From positions 1,054,001 through 1,118,000 of the forward strand of contig DAJPFV010000001.1 in assembly GCA_025993015.1 (NCBI GenBank): 64,000 nucleotides of DNA, in the 5' to 3' direction. Source of the DNA: Coriobacteriaceae bacterium. GTDB lineage: Bacteria > Actinomycetota > Coriobacteriia > Coriobacteriales > Coriobacteriaceae. Below the pieces are notes generated by a model, which had not been told where the DNA came from, searched no databases, and saw only the letters and a list, made by a program, of their open reading frames with translations. A program made the position numbers and the translations under genes. Numbering within the stretch: position 1 is the first letter of the stretch; each line of letters starts with the position of its first letter. Below are positions 30,424 to 39,696 of this stretch, piece by piece.

Positions 30424-31728
30424 TTAGGCATCCCAGGCGTCGCGGCCGCGCAGCGCGCGCAGGCCGATGTCGTGACGCAGGGTCTTGCCCTCAAAATCAA
30501 TCTTCTCGCAGGCCTCGTAGGCAAGGTTGCGAGCGTTCTCGAACGTGTCGCCCAGAGCGGTCACGGCAAGCACGCGGCCACCATTGGTCACGAGCTGGCC
30601 GTCCACCACGGCAGTGCCCGCGTGGTACACGGTCACGTTCTCCATGGCCTCGGCATCGGCGATACCGGTGATGACTTTGCCCTTCTCATAGCTGCCGGGG
30701 TAGCCCGCGCTCGTCAGGACAACAGCCACAGCCCACTCGTCACGCCAATCGAGCTCAATCTGATCGAGCTCGCAGTTGGCACAGGCAAGCATGACCTCGA
30801 CCAGGTCGTTCTTAAGACGCGGCAGCACGACCTGCGTCTCGGGGTCGCCAAAGCGGGCGTTGAACTCAAGTACCTTGGGGCCGGCGGGGGTGAGCATGAA
30901 GCCGCCGTACAGGCAACCGCGGTAGTCGATGCCCTCGGCGGCAAGCTCGGCCACGGTCTGCTCCATGACCTTCACCATGGTGGCGTGCTCCTCGTCGGTC
31001 ACGATGGGCACCGGGCTGTAGACGCCCATGCCACCGGTGTTGGGGCCCTTGTCGCCCTCGAGTGCACGCTTGTGATCCTGCGAGGTGGCCATGGGGCGCA
31101 CGGTCTTGCCGTCGGTAAAGGCCAGCAGCGAGCACTCGGGGCCAACCAGCATTTCCTCAATGACAACGGTGTTGCCGGCATCGCCAAAGGTGCCGCCAAA
31201 GCACTCGCGCACGGCCTCCTCGGCCTGCTCGAGCTCAGTCGCCACGATAACGCCCTTGCCTGCAGCCAGGCCGTCAGCCTTCACGACCAGCGGGGCGCCC
31301 TGCTCGCGCACATAGGCAAGAGCCGAAGCCTCGTCAGTAAACGAGCCGTAGGCGGCCGTCGGAATGCCGGCACGCTCCATGAGCTGCTTGGAGAATAGCT
31401 TGGAGCCCTCCATCTGAGCGCCCTCGGCACCCGGGCCAAAGCAGGGAATACCCGCCGCGCGTACGGCGTCGGCCACGCCCGCCACGAGCGGAGCCTCGGG
31501 GCCAATTACCACGAGTCCGCATCCGTGGCTCTGTGCAAACGCCGCCACGGCCGCAGGATCGCAATCGTCGAGAACCACGTTCTCGCCGCAGCTCGCGGTG
31601 CCGCCGTTACCCGGCGCAATGTAGAGCTTGCCGGCGCGCGGTGATGCTGCGAGCTTAGCTGCCAGAGCATGCTCGCGGCCGCCGCTGCCCAACAACAGGA
31701 TGTCGATGGTTTGAGTGTCCGCCTTCAA
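30424..31728 (-). CDS. purD: Phosphoribosylamine-glycine ligase
   Basis: Joins glycine to phosphoribosylamine in purine synthesis. 434 residues. I choose a TTG start because AGGAGG lies exactly 5 nt before it and the conserved ILLLGSGGREHAL begins 9 residues later; the longer upstream frame is not conserved-looking. ATP-grasp motifs GPEAPLVAGVADA and GGMGVYSPVPIV are present. It is separate from the other pur genes and sits beside purA. Confidence 0.94.
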   Translation of the reverse strand: MKADTQTIDILLLGSGGREHALAAKLAASPRAGKLYIAPGNGGTASCGENVVLDDCDPAAVAAFAQSHGCGLVVIGPEAPLVAGVADAVRAAGIPCFGPGAEGAQMEGSKLFSKQLMERAGIPTAAYGSFTDEASALAYVREQGAPLVVKADGLAAGKGVIVATELEQAEEAVRECFGGTFGDAGNTVVIEEMLVGPECSLLAFTDGKTVRPMATSQDHKRALEGDKGPNTGGMGVYSPVPIVTDEEHATMVKVMEQTVAELAAEGIDYRGCLYGGFMLTPAGPKVLEFNARFGDPETQVVLPRLKNDLVEVMLACANCELDQIELDWRDEWAVAVVLTSAGYPGSYEKGKVITGIADAEAMENVTVYHAGTAVVDGQLVTNGGRVLAVTALGDTFENARNLAYEACEKIDFEGKTLRHDIGLRALRGRDAWDA

Positions 31729-31781
31729 GGGTGCCTCCTCTATGGATGAACGGCCCGCCAACCATGCGGACCCATTACAAA

Positions 31782-31830
31782 GCAAATATACCCCTCGGCC
31801 GCCCGCCTGGGCTGCAAAGGGGTATATCGC
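31782..31830 (-). terminator. Terminator after purA
   Basis: 10-bp arms ATATACCCCT (31786-31795) and AGGGGTATAT (31818-31827) around a GC-rich loop; a T-rich stretch follows on the minus strand. Confidence 0.7.
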
Positions 31831-31849
31831 AATAACCGGATAGTGCCGA

Positions 31850-33136
<1,287 letters not shown>

Positions 33137-33229
33137 GTTTACTCCTTACATTCATGGACTGTCTACGCGCCACGCCGGCACGCAGAAGCACAAAACATTC
33201 CCAGTATACCCGTGCAACGGGCGCCTGTC

Positions 33230-34621
33230 CTACTCCTCGGTATGCGCCCCATCAAGCTCATAGAACTTGGTGGATGCCGGCAGGAACATCAGGTCGACGT
33301 CACCGATCGGGCCCGAACGGTTCTTGGCCACGACGATACGCGTAACGCCCTCGTCGGGTCGATCGTCACGCGAGGCCTCGGCCTCATCGGCGGAGCGGTC
33401 CAAGAACATAACGATGTCGGCGTCCTGCTCGATGGAGCCCGATTCACGCAGGTCGGACAGCTGCGGGCGCTTGCCGGTACGGGACTCAACCTGACGCGAC
33501 AGCTGCGACAGTGCAATGAGCGGGATCTTGAGCTCCTTGGCCATGATCTTTAAACCACGCGACATCTCGGAGACCTCGACGGTACGGCTCTCGGAGCGAC
33601 GCCCCGGCGGAGGACTCACCAGCTGCAGGTAGTCCAGGATGATGATCGCCTTCTCCTTGTTATGGAGCATGCGGCGGCTCTTGGCGCGAATCTCGGTCAC
33701 TGTGGTGCCGGGCGTATCGTCGATCAGAATATCGAGCTTGGACAAGGTCTGCGTGGCCTCGTTGATGTTGGCCCACTGCTCGGGGCTAATGCGACCCATG
33801 CGGAAGTCACTGATCGAGATCATGGCATAGGCGCAAATCAGACGCTGGGCAATTTCCTTGCCCGACATCTCCAGCGAGAAGAAGCCGACCGTATAGCCCG
33901 CGGCGGCAGCGTTGAGCGCCAGATTCAGGGCGAACGACGTCTTACCCACGGCAGGACGGGCGCCGATAATGATGAGCTGACCCTCGCGGAAGCCCATGAG
34001 CATGCGGTCGAGCGACGGGAAGCCCGTGGGCACGCCCGCGGCCTGGCCACCGGCCTGGCACACTTCCTCGGCCTCGTTATAGGCCTCGACCATAAACTCG
34101 GTCAGCGTCTTGTAGCTCGACTTGACCTCGCGTGCCGTGACCTTGAGCAGCTTGCTCTCGGCCAGCTCGACAACCTCTTTGGTGTCGGTGGGGGCGTTAT
34201 ATGCCAGCGCGTTGATCTCGTTGGTGGCGCCGATCAGCTCACGCAGCATCGAATCGCGGCGAACGATGGCGGCATGGTGCTGCCAGTTGACGAGCGACAG
34301 GGTCTGGCCCATCAACTCCAAAATGTACGCTTCGCCGCCCACGGCATCGAGCTTGTTGATGCTTCGCAGGTAATCGATCAGCGAGATGGAGTCGATGGGG
34401 ATGCGGCTGTTGTACATATCGACCATCGCGGTATAGATGGTCTTATGAATGGGCCGGTAGAAGTCATCGGGCTGCAGCTCGACCTGGGCCTCTTCGACCA
34501 CCTCGGGCGATAGCAGCATAGCGGCCAGTACATTGGCCTCTGCATCTTGGTTTTGGGGAAGACCCAACTTTGAGCCGCGGTCCTCAACCGTCAGCCCGGT
34601 CTCCCTATCGTCATATGCCAT
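33230..34621 (-). CDS. dnaB: Replicative DNA helicase
   Basis: Hexameric fork helicase. 463 residues from an ATG placed 7 nt after GAGGA. The N-terminal helical domain starts LPQNQDAEANVLAAMLLSP; the RecA-type ATPase has Walker A GARPAVGKTSFA, Walker B IIILDYLQLV and the SQLSRQVE motif. No intein. In many bacteria dnaB follows rplI, as here (rpsF-ssb-rpsR-rplI-dnaB order kept). Confidence 0.97.
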   Translation of the reverse strand: MAYDDRETGLTVEDRGSKLGLPQNQDAEANVLAAMLLSPEVVEEAQVELQPDDFYRPIHKTIYTAMVDMYNSRIPIDSISLIDYLRSINKLDAVGGEAYILELMGQTLSLVNWQHHAAIVRRDSMLRELIGATNEINALAYNAPTDTKEVVELAESKLLKVTAREVKSSYKTLTEFMVEAYNEAEEVCQAGGQAAGVPTGFPSLDRMLMGFREGQLIIIGARPAVGKTSFALNLALNAAAAGYTVGFFSLEMSGKEIAQRLICAYAMISISDFRMGRISPEQWANINEATQTLSKLDILIDDTPGTTVTEIRAKSRRMLHNKEKAIIILDYLQLVSPPPGRRSESRTVEVSEMSRGLKIMAKELKIPLIALSQLSRQVESRTGKRPQLSDLRESGSIEQDADIVMFLDRSADEAEASRDDRPDEGVTRIVVAKNRSGPIGDVDLMFLPASTKFYELDGAHTEE

Positions 34622-34774
34622 GAGCATCCTCATTCATATCGCTTGCGAGCATCCATAGTATCAGCCACGGTCCCAAAACGCGCCGCGCGCCGCCAATCAT
34701 CACCGAACCAAACGGATGAACGGTCCCGTATATAGGACTTCGACGCAACGTTCACCATGACACTCACTCAGCGC

Positions 34775-34816
34775 AAAAAAAATAAAAGGGCGCCCCGGTT
34801 TCCCAGAGCGCCCTTC
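34775..34816 (-). terminator. Terminator after rplI
   Basis: Stem AAGGGCGC / GCGCCCTT with T-rich tail (eight Ts in a row) on the minus strand; separates the ribosomal operon from dnaB. Confidence 0.85.
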
Positions 34817-34847
34817 TTAGAACAAGATTGTTGCGTTGCAGCAAATG

Positions 34848-35387
34848 CTACTCGGCAGCAGCCTCAGTCTCGACCTCGGCGGTCTCGGCCTCGGCGACCT
34901 CAGCGGCCTCCTCGACCTCAGCCTCGGCAGCGAGCTCCTCGGCGGTAACGCCGACGAGAACGACAACTTCGGCCTTGATCTCGCGGTACAGCGAGATGGC
35001 AACGGTGTGGGCACCGGCAACCTTGATGGGCTTACCGAGCTCGACGCGCTTGCGGTCGATGTCCATACCGAGCTGAGCCTTGATGGCGTCAGCGATCATA
35101 GCGGCGGTAACGGAGCCAAAGAGGATGCCCTCGTCGCCGACCTTGACGTCAACGGTGACCGTCTTGCCCTCGAAGGCAGCCTTGGTCTCGTTGGCGGTAG
35201 CCAGACGGACGGCCTCGCGCTTGGCGATGTTGTTGCGACGCTCGTCAAGCTGCTTGAGGTTGCCCTTGGTGGCGGCAACAGCGAGCTTCTTGGGGAACAG
35301 GAAGTTCTCAGCGTAACCCTGAGCGACCTCTACGACGTCACCCTCGCCGCCCTTGCCCTTGATCTCATCGAGAAGAATAACCTTCAT
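34848..35387 (-). CDS. rplI: 50S ribosomal protein bL9
   Basis: 179 residues. MKVILLDEIKGKGGEGDVVEV and YAENFLFPKKLAV are the bL9 N-terminal signature, followed by the long connecting helix and C-terminal domain. The last 30 residues form an Ala/Glu/Val-rich acidic tail (EAEVEEAAEVAEAETAEVE) not present in standard bL9 of about 150 residues. Confidence 0.96.
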   Translation of the reverse strand: MKVILLDEIKGKGGEGDVVEVAQGYAENFLFPKKLAVAATKGNLKQLDERRNNIAKREAVRLATANETKAAFEGKTVTVDVKVGDEGILFGSVTAAMIADAIKAQLGMDIDRKRVELGKPIKVAGAHTVAISLYREIKAEVVVLVGVTAEELAAEAEVEEAAEVAEAETAEVETEAAAE

Positions 35388-35402
35388 GATGCGTCTCCCT
35401 TC

Positions 35403-35669
35403 TTAGCCGCGGTCGCGGTTGCCACGAGAGGAAACCACGGGGACGGTGTACGGCAGGAGAGCCATCTCGCGGGCGCGCTTGATGGCGTTGGCGATGTCAT
35501 GCTGATGCTGCGTGCAAGCGCCAGTGACGCGACGGGGCTTGATCTTGCCACGGTCGGTCATGTACTTACGGAGAAGCTGAGTGTCCTTATAGTCGATGAA
35601 CTCAGTGTTCTCCTTGCAGAACTGGCAGTACTTACGACGCGGCTGACGTGCAGAAAAATCATTAGCCAT
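35403..35669 (-). CDS. rpsR: 30S ribosomal protein bS18
   Basis: 88 residues from an ATG preceded by AAAGG. RRKYCQFCKENTEFIDYKD and LLRKYMTDRGKIKPRRVTGAC contain the Cys residues of the zinc-binding form. It lies between ssb and rplI. Confidence 0.97.
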   Translation of the reverse strand: MANDFSARQPRRKYCQFCKENTEFIDYKDTQLLRKYMTDRGKIKPRRVTGACTQHQHDIANAIKRAREMALLPYTVPVVSSRGNRDRG

Positions 35670-35741
35670 GTCAAAATACCTTTCATTTGGCAACTTCGGC
35701 GAACCGAAGCCGCCTCTCACTCAAAAATAGGTGAACAACCC

Positions 35742-36194
35742 TTAGAACGGGATGTCCTCATCGTAGACGTCGACCGCGGGCGACGTAGCCACCGGCGCGG
35801 CAGGACGTGCTGCGGGCGCGGGAGCTGCGGGGGCGTAACCGCCCTGGTCGTAGCCACCCTGGCCACCACGGGAGCTCATAAACTCGATCTCATCGACGAT
35901 GACCTCAAGCTTGCTCCGGCGCTGGCCGTCGCGCTCCCAAGAGCTGTAGCGCAGCTTGCCCTCGATCGCGACCTTGTTTCCCTTTGCCAGGAAACGGCTC
36001 ACGGCCTCGGCGCGGGTGCCGAACATAGTGCAGTCGACAAAGTTGGGATAGTCCTCCCACTCGCCAGTCTGCGCGTTGCGGCGACGATCGTTCACGGCGA
36101 CGCCAAAGGACAGAACCTGGGTTCCGCCGGCAGTGGCGCGCAGCTCGGGATCGCGGGTGAGATTACCGGTGATGTTCACTCGATTGATGCTCAT
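35742..36194 (-). CDS. ssb: Single-stranded DNA-binding protein
   Basis: 150 residues. The OB fold starts MSINRVNITGNLTRDPEL; a Gly/Ala/Pro-rich linker is followed by the acidic tip DEDIPF that recruits partner proteins. It sits between rpsF and rpsR in the conserved operon. Confidence 0.97.
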   Translation of the reverse strand: MSINRVNITGNLTRDPELRATAGGTQVLSFGVAVNDRRRNAQTGEWEDYPNFVDCTMFGTRAEAVSRFLAKGNKVAIEGKLRYSSWERDGQRRSKLEVIVDEIEFMSSRGGQGGYDQGGYAPAAPAPAARPAAPVATSPAVDVYDEDIPF

Positions 36195-36242
36195 AACTCA
36201 CTACTTCCTCTTGGGGCACAAGCCCAGTCCAAAACGACAGTC

Positions 36243-36536
36243 TTACTCCTGGTCGTCGCGACGGACGATCATGTGGCGGACCACAGCGTCGGTGATGCGC
36301 AGGACGCGATCAAGCTCGGCGATCTGGGTAGGATCTGCGTGGAAGTTGATGAGGGTGTAGTCACCATCGGTGAGGTCGTTGATCTCGTAGGCGAGCTTGC
36401 GCTTGCCCCACTCGTCAACGGAGTCGACCTTGCCAGCGCCCTCAGCGATCGTGGTATCGATACGCTTCATAACAGCGAGACGAGTCTCGGGGTCGAGCGA
36501 CGGGTCAACAAAGAACAGCAGTTCATAAGCCTTCAT
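36243..36536 (-). CDS. rpsF: 30S ribosomal protein bS6
   Basis: 97 residues from the ATG following AGGAGG. MKAYELLFFVDPSLDPETR and VDEWGKRKLAYEIN are typical. First gene of rpsF-ssb-rpsR-rplI; the promoter is 70-100 bp upstream. Confidence 0.97.
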   Translation of the reverse strand: MKAYELLFFVDPSLDPETRLAVMKRIDTTIAEGAGKVDSVDEWGKRKLAYEINDLTDGDYTLINFHADPTQIAELDRVLRITDAVVRHMIVRRDDQE

Positions 36537-36607
36537 ATTGTCACCTCCTCTGGGCAAATGTGGCTTCAGGTCGTGAAGGTGCGCCTGAAGCAGGAAAAGA
36601 CTTGGTA

Positions 36608-36636
36608 ATAATATCTTTCAACCTCCTAGGCTGCAA
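36608..36636 (-). promoter_or_regulatory. Promoter of the rpsF operon
   Basis: -35 TTGCAG (36636 to 36631), 17-nt spacer, -10 TATTAT (36613 to 36608), about 72 bp before the rpsF start. Confidence 0.65.
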
Positions 36637-36996
36637 GAATATGCAGCTACAACCTCATGACCTCCACATATGTCCATGCTCGCACCACGTTTCATGCGCA
36701 TTCCAACCAAATGCCGACCAAGAGCTTGACGGATTTGTGGACAAGATACGGTGCTGCTGGGACAAGCAAAGCCAATCCGCAGGTCAACGGGCACAAGGTT
36801 GTGGTCGCAAAATGCATACCAGTGGTCCACAGCACCACCCAAAGATTTTTAAATTCATTGCCAAGTCGCTTATGAATACCCCTTTTGAACAATTGAGTTG
36901 ATCAACCACGCTGGTCGGAAGCCGTTTTTTGGCACCTCAAACCCCACTGCAACGCCAAGCGCGGCCAAGCGTTTTAAAAAATGCCAACTTTTCTGT
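36637..36996. other. Gap between the rpsF and tRNA-Ser promoters
   Basis: About 360 bp. Short frames occur on both strands but none has a ribosome site with protein-like composition. I see nothing convincing here. Confidence 0.5.
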
Positions 36997-37024
36997 TTGC
37001 ACTTTGCGATTCCTCGTGTATACT
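36997..37024 (+). promoter_or_regulatory. tRNA-Ser promoter
   Basis: -35 TTGCAC, 16-nt spacer, -10 TATACT, 16 bp before the first tRNA. Confidence 0.65.
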
Positions 37025-37040
37025 GACTTTCGCATTTAAC

Positions 37041-37131
37041 GGAGAGTTGTCCGAGTGGCCGAAGGAGCACGATTGGAAATCGTGTAGGCGTCAAAAGCGT
37101 CTCCAGGGTTCAAATCCCTGACTCTCCGCCA
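37041..37131 (+). tRNA. tRNA-Ser (anticodon GGA)
   Basis: 91 nt with encoded CCA. Acceptor GGAGAGT pairs with ACTCTCC; anticodon loop TTGGAAA; long variable arm as in class II tRNAs; T-loop TTCAAAT. Confidence 0.95.
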
Positions 37132-37140
37132 GTTAATTCC

Positions 37141-37170
37141 AAAGCAGGCCTTCGAGCCTGCTTTGTTTTT
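37141..37170 (+). terminator. Terminator after the first tRNA-Ser
   Basis: 9-bp stem AAAGCAGGC/GCCTGCTTT followed by GTTTTT. Confidence 0.85.
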
Positions 37171-37179
37171 ACCCCACGC

Positions 37180-37270
37180 GGAGGGGTGGCAGAGTGGTTG
37201 AATGCGGCGGTCTCGAAAACCGTTTGGCCTGTATAAGGTCACGAGGGTTCGAATCCCTCCTCCTCCGCCA
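37180..37270 (+). tRNA. tRNA-Ser (anticodon CGA)
   Basis: 91 nt with encoded CCA. Acceptor GGAGGGG pairs with CTCCTCC (one G-U); anticodon loop CTCGAAA; long variable arm; T-loop TTCGAAT. Confidence 0.95.
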
Positions 37271-37282
37271 TTTTGGTTGAGA

Positions 37283-37314
37283 AAGCTCCCAAGAATGGGA
37301 GCTTTTTTGTTTTG
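37283..37314 (+). terminator. Terminator after the second tRNA-Ser
   Basis: Stem AAGCTCCCA/TGGGAGCTT with AGAA loop and following T-rich run. Confidence 0.85.
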
Positions 37315-37333
37315 AGTCCCTAACAAGCAAATA

Positions 37334-37490
37334 CGGCGGAGGGGGAGGGATTCGAACCCGCCAGGGCGCGGAGCGTAAAGAAAACGCGCCAGTGGCGCGT
37401 TTTTAGCGCAGCGCGGTCGGCGTAAGCCGACCGGATAAATTTTGAGCGCTGCTCAAAATTTGGACATCCCTCCTATTCAGCCACGCCCCC
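37334..37490 (-). pseudogene. tRNA-Ser-like remnant interrupted by hairpins
   Basis: On the minus strand the 3' end reads GGGTTCGAATCCC then CTCCCCCTCCG, like the T arm and acceptor of the adjacent tRNA-Ser. The 5' end reads GGGGGCGTGGCTGA, able to form six of seven acceptor pairs. Between them, no anticodon arm is seen; three perfect hairpins fill the space (AAATTTTGAGC, CGGTCGGC and AAAACGCGCC arms). Terminal CCG instead of CCA. Probably non-functional as a tRNA. Confidence 0.4.
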
Positions 37491-37517
37491 ATCGCTTTCG
37501 ATTTCACCTTGAATCTC

Positions 37518-37582
37518 AAACATGTACGTCACCCTCCAAAACCGACATTTTTTGACATCTTTGGAGTGTGATGTACACGTTT
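37518..37582. repeat. 65-bp hairpin repeat, left copy
   Basis: 61 of 65 bases identical, in direct orientation, to 38720-38784. Ends AAACATGTAC and GTACACGTTT form an imperfect stem; CTCCAAA/TTTGGAG pair further in; T6 in the loop. The region 37583-37687 after it holds only the leader of the nuclease gene. Confidence 0.85.
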
Positions 37583-37687
37583 GCATATGACGCGCACCGA
37601 GCATGAGTCGATTTACTCACATCCGGTATATTTCCCCACTTCAACGGACATAAGAGTTGGGTGTCAGCTCGAAGCGAGAGGTCCCCA

Positions 37688-38695
37688 ATGGATACTCCTG
37701 TTCTCATTTCGCATAAAACGGCGTGGCTCGTCCATCATGCACCGCGGAATCTGGTTCAAGCCGTCGCACAACGCGACTACCAGATAGGTGTGCGGGGCCT
37801 CTCTACCCAGCAACGCATCGTGCGCATTCGGCAGGCACTTACCGACTGCGGCATTCCGTCCACCATGCTCAAGACTATCGACATCTCCGTAGTATTTGCT
37901 TTCGAGCGAATTCGCGCCAACGGTGTCACTTGCCACGTTCTCGGCCAAAACCTACCCTACGACCATATTGTCGAGCTTGCGCCCGGCATCTTTATCACCG
38001 ACGAAGCCTTCACCTTCGTGCTCGCTGCCGAGTGGATGGACAGGATCGAATACCTCGAGTATGGTTACGAAGTTTGCGGCGACTATCGCATGGGGCTCAA
38101 TCCCTCTGACCCTTACACTGAGCAACCAGCCACCACCTCCAAGGACGAAATTGTCGAGCTACTCGATCGGCACCCTGGCAAACCCGGCGCCACACGCGCC
38201 AGACTCGCGCTCAGACACATCTACGACCACTCAGCCTCGCCCATGGAGACCGCATCGTCCATCGCCCTCTCACTCCCAACAAGCGAAGGCGGCGTTGGTA
38301 TCCGAGGTATCGAACTCAACAAACCGCTCGAAATCCCTCAGCGTCTCTGGCATTGCACAAAAGCCCGAACGCTCAAAATCGACGCTCTTGTTACTTATCA
38401 GCGCAGAGAACTCGGCATCGAATATAAGGGCGGCTTTCACGATGAGACCGAGCGCAAGGGAGCAGATGCGGAACGAGAGGCCGTGCTCGCCCAAATGGGA
38501 TATCGAATCGTTACGCTCACCTCGGCACAGTTCGCGAATCAGCTTGCCTTTCACCGCGCCATGAACAGCATTCGCGAAGCACTCGGTATGCCCCGCTGCA
38601 CGGACGCCGAGTACCAGCGAAAGCAGAACGAACTGCGCAAAACACTTATCCGCAACTGGAAGAGTGCGCAGGGCGAAGACACGCCTTCCGAGTAG
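37688..38695 (+). CDS. Putative PD-(D/E)XK nuclease-domain protein (DUF559/Vsr-like C-terminus)
   Basis: 335 residues from the ATG after GAGAGG. The N-terminal 230 residues are unrecognised; they start with LVHHAPRNLVQAVAQRDYQIG and contain LPYDHIVELAPGIFITDEAF. The C-terminal part KIDALVTYQRRELGIEYKGG supplies Asp and Glu-x-Lys of a PD-(D/E)XK site, and RKGADAEREAVLAQMGYRIV then TLTSAQF matches the DUF559/Vsr pattern. It is bracketed by 65-bp repeats and points against its replichore, both suggesting acquisition. Activity is inferred. Confidence 0.65.
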   Translation: MDTPVLISHKTAWLVHHAPRNLVQAVAQRDYQIGVRGLSTQQRIVRIRQALTDCGIPSTMLKTIDISVVFAFERIRANGVTCHVLGQNLPYDHIVELAPGIFITDEAFTFVLAAEWMDRIEYLEYGYEVCGDYRMGLNPSDPYTEQPATTSKDEIVELLDRHPGKPGATRARLALRHIYDHSASPMETASSIALSLPTSEGGVGIRGIELNKPLEIPQRLWHCTKARTLKIDALVTYQRRELGIEYKGGFHDETERKGADAEREAVLAQMGYRIVTLTSAQFANQLAFHRAMNSIREALGMPRCTDAEYQRKQNELRKTLIRNWKSAQGEDTPSE

Positions 38696-38719
38696 CGTCA
38701 TCCCAGCACGCCCCAACCA

Positions 38720-38784
38720 AAACATGTACATCACCCTCCAAAACCGACATTTTTTGACATCTTTGGAGGCTGATGTACATGTTT
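38720..38784. repeat. 65-bp hairpin repeat, right copy
   Basis: Perfect 14-bp outer arms AAACATGTACATCA / TGATGTACATGTTT plus 7 inner pairs, with T6 in the loop. Starts 25 bp after the nuclease stop. Same orientation as the left copy. Confidence 0.85.
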
Positions 38785-38899
38785 GGTACCTACGCCCCCG
38801 CCCAGTCCCGACCGTTTACCGAGCAATAGGGTCGCCACGCCCACCAACCATGTACTATGTACGGGCATTGTCTAAACCCACAACCCAAAGGACCCCATC

Positions 38900-39589
38900 T
38901 TGCCCGTCGTCGCCGCTATGACCGTTACCTCACACGCCACGGATGCCATGGTCGCCATCCCGTTTTGGCTCGAAATGTTCGCCGTCGTCGCGGCTTCAAT
39001 CTCGGGTGTGCTGGTTGCGCGCGAGCACAAGCTCGACCTGGTGGGCGCGGTCGCGCTCGCGGTGGTCTGCGGTCTGGGCGGCGGTCTCTTGCGCGACATG
39101 ACGCTGCAGGTGGGCAGCGTCTACATCCTCAACCAGCCGATGGCGCTGCCGCTTTCCATTGCCACGGCAGCCATCATCTATATTTTCCCGGCAATCGTCG
39201 ACAAGCCCGAAAAACTCATTCCCCTGCTCGACATCATCTCGGTTGGCATCTATGCCGCAACCGGCGCGGACAAGGCACTGGTCTACGGCTTTGCGCCGGC
39301 GGTGTGCATCATGATGGGCTTTTTCACCGCGGTGGGCGGCGGCATGTTGCGCGACGGCTTTATGGGCGTGGTTCCGGGCATTTTCCAACGTACTAACTTT
39401 TATGCCATCGCCGCCATCGCCGGATCGACAAGCTACGTGTGTCTCGTTATGAGCGGCATCATGAGCAATGTCGCCGCGCTGATCGTATGCGTTGTCGTGA
39501 CCATGGGTCTGCGCTGGCTCTCGCTGCGCTTTGACATCAAAAGCCCCACCGAGGAAGACATCGCACGCTTTTTGCACCGCAAAAAATAG
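38900..39589 (+). CDS. TRIC-type cation channel family protein (UPF0126)
   Basis: 229 residues, seven predicted membrane helices. Two inverted repeats each carry the family glycine motif: GLGGGLLRDM and AVGGGMLRDG. Prokaryotic TRIC proteins form trimeric K+/Na+ channels. I use a TTG start 7-8 nt after AAAGGA; an ATG at residue 7 is an alternative. Stands alone on the plus strand. Confidence 0.9.
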   Translation: MPVVAAMTVTSHATDAMVAIPFWLEMFAVVAASISGVLVAREHKLDLVGAVALAVVCGLGGGLLRDMTLQVGSVYILNQPMALPLSIATAAIIYIFPAIVDKPEKLIPLLDIISVGIYAATGADKALVYGFAPAVCIMMGFFTAVGGGMLRDGFMGVVPGIFQRTNFYAIAAIAGSTSYVCLVMSGIMSNVAALIVCVVVTMGLRWLSLRFDIKSPTEEDIARFLHRKK

Positions 39590-39696
39590 GTGGCGCGGGC
39601 CCATCCTTCGAAATGCAACCGAGAGGTTCTTTTAGAGCGCCCGCGCGTTGGGTACCCTGTTAGGTATATGCCGAACACCTAGCAAAAGGATCAACC

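Noticed and set aside
36618..36875. Short frames in the gap upstream of rpsF
   Set aside because: No Shine-Dalgarno, unnatural composition, and they overlap each other on opposite strands.
37518..38784. CRISPR-like reading of the two 65-bp repeats
   Set aside because: Only two copies, 1.2 kb apart, with a gene between them; no spacer array and no cas genes in the window.
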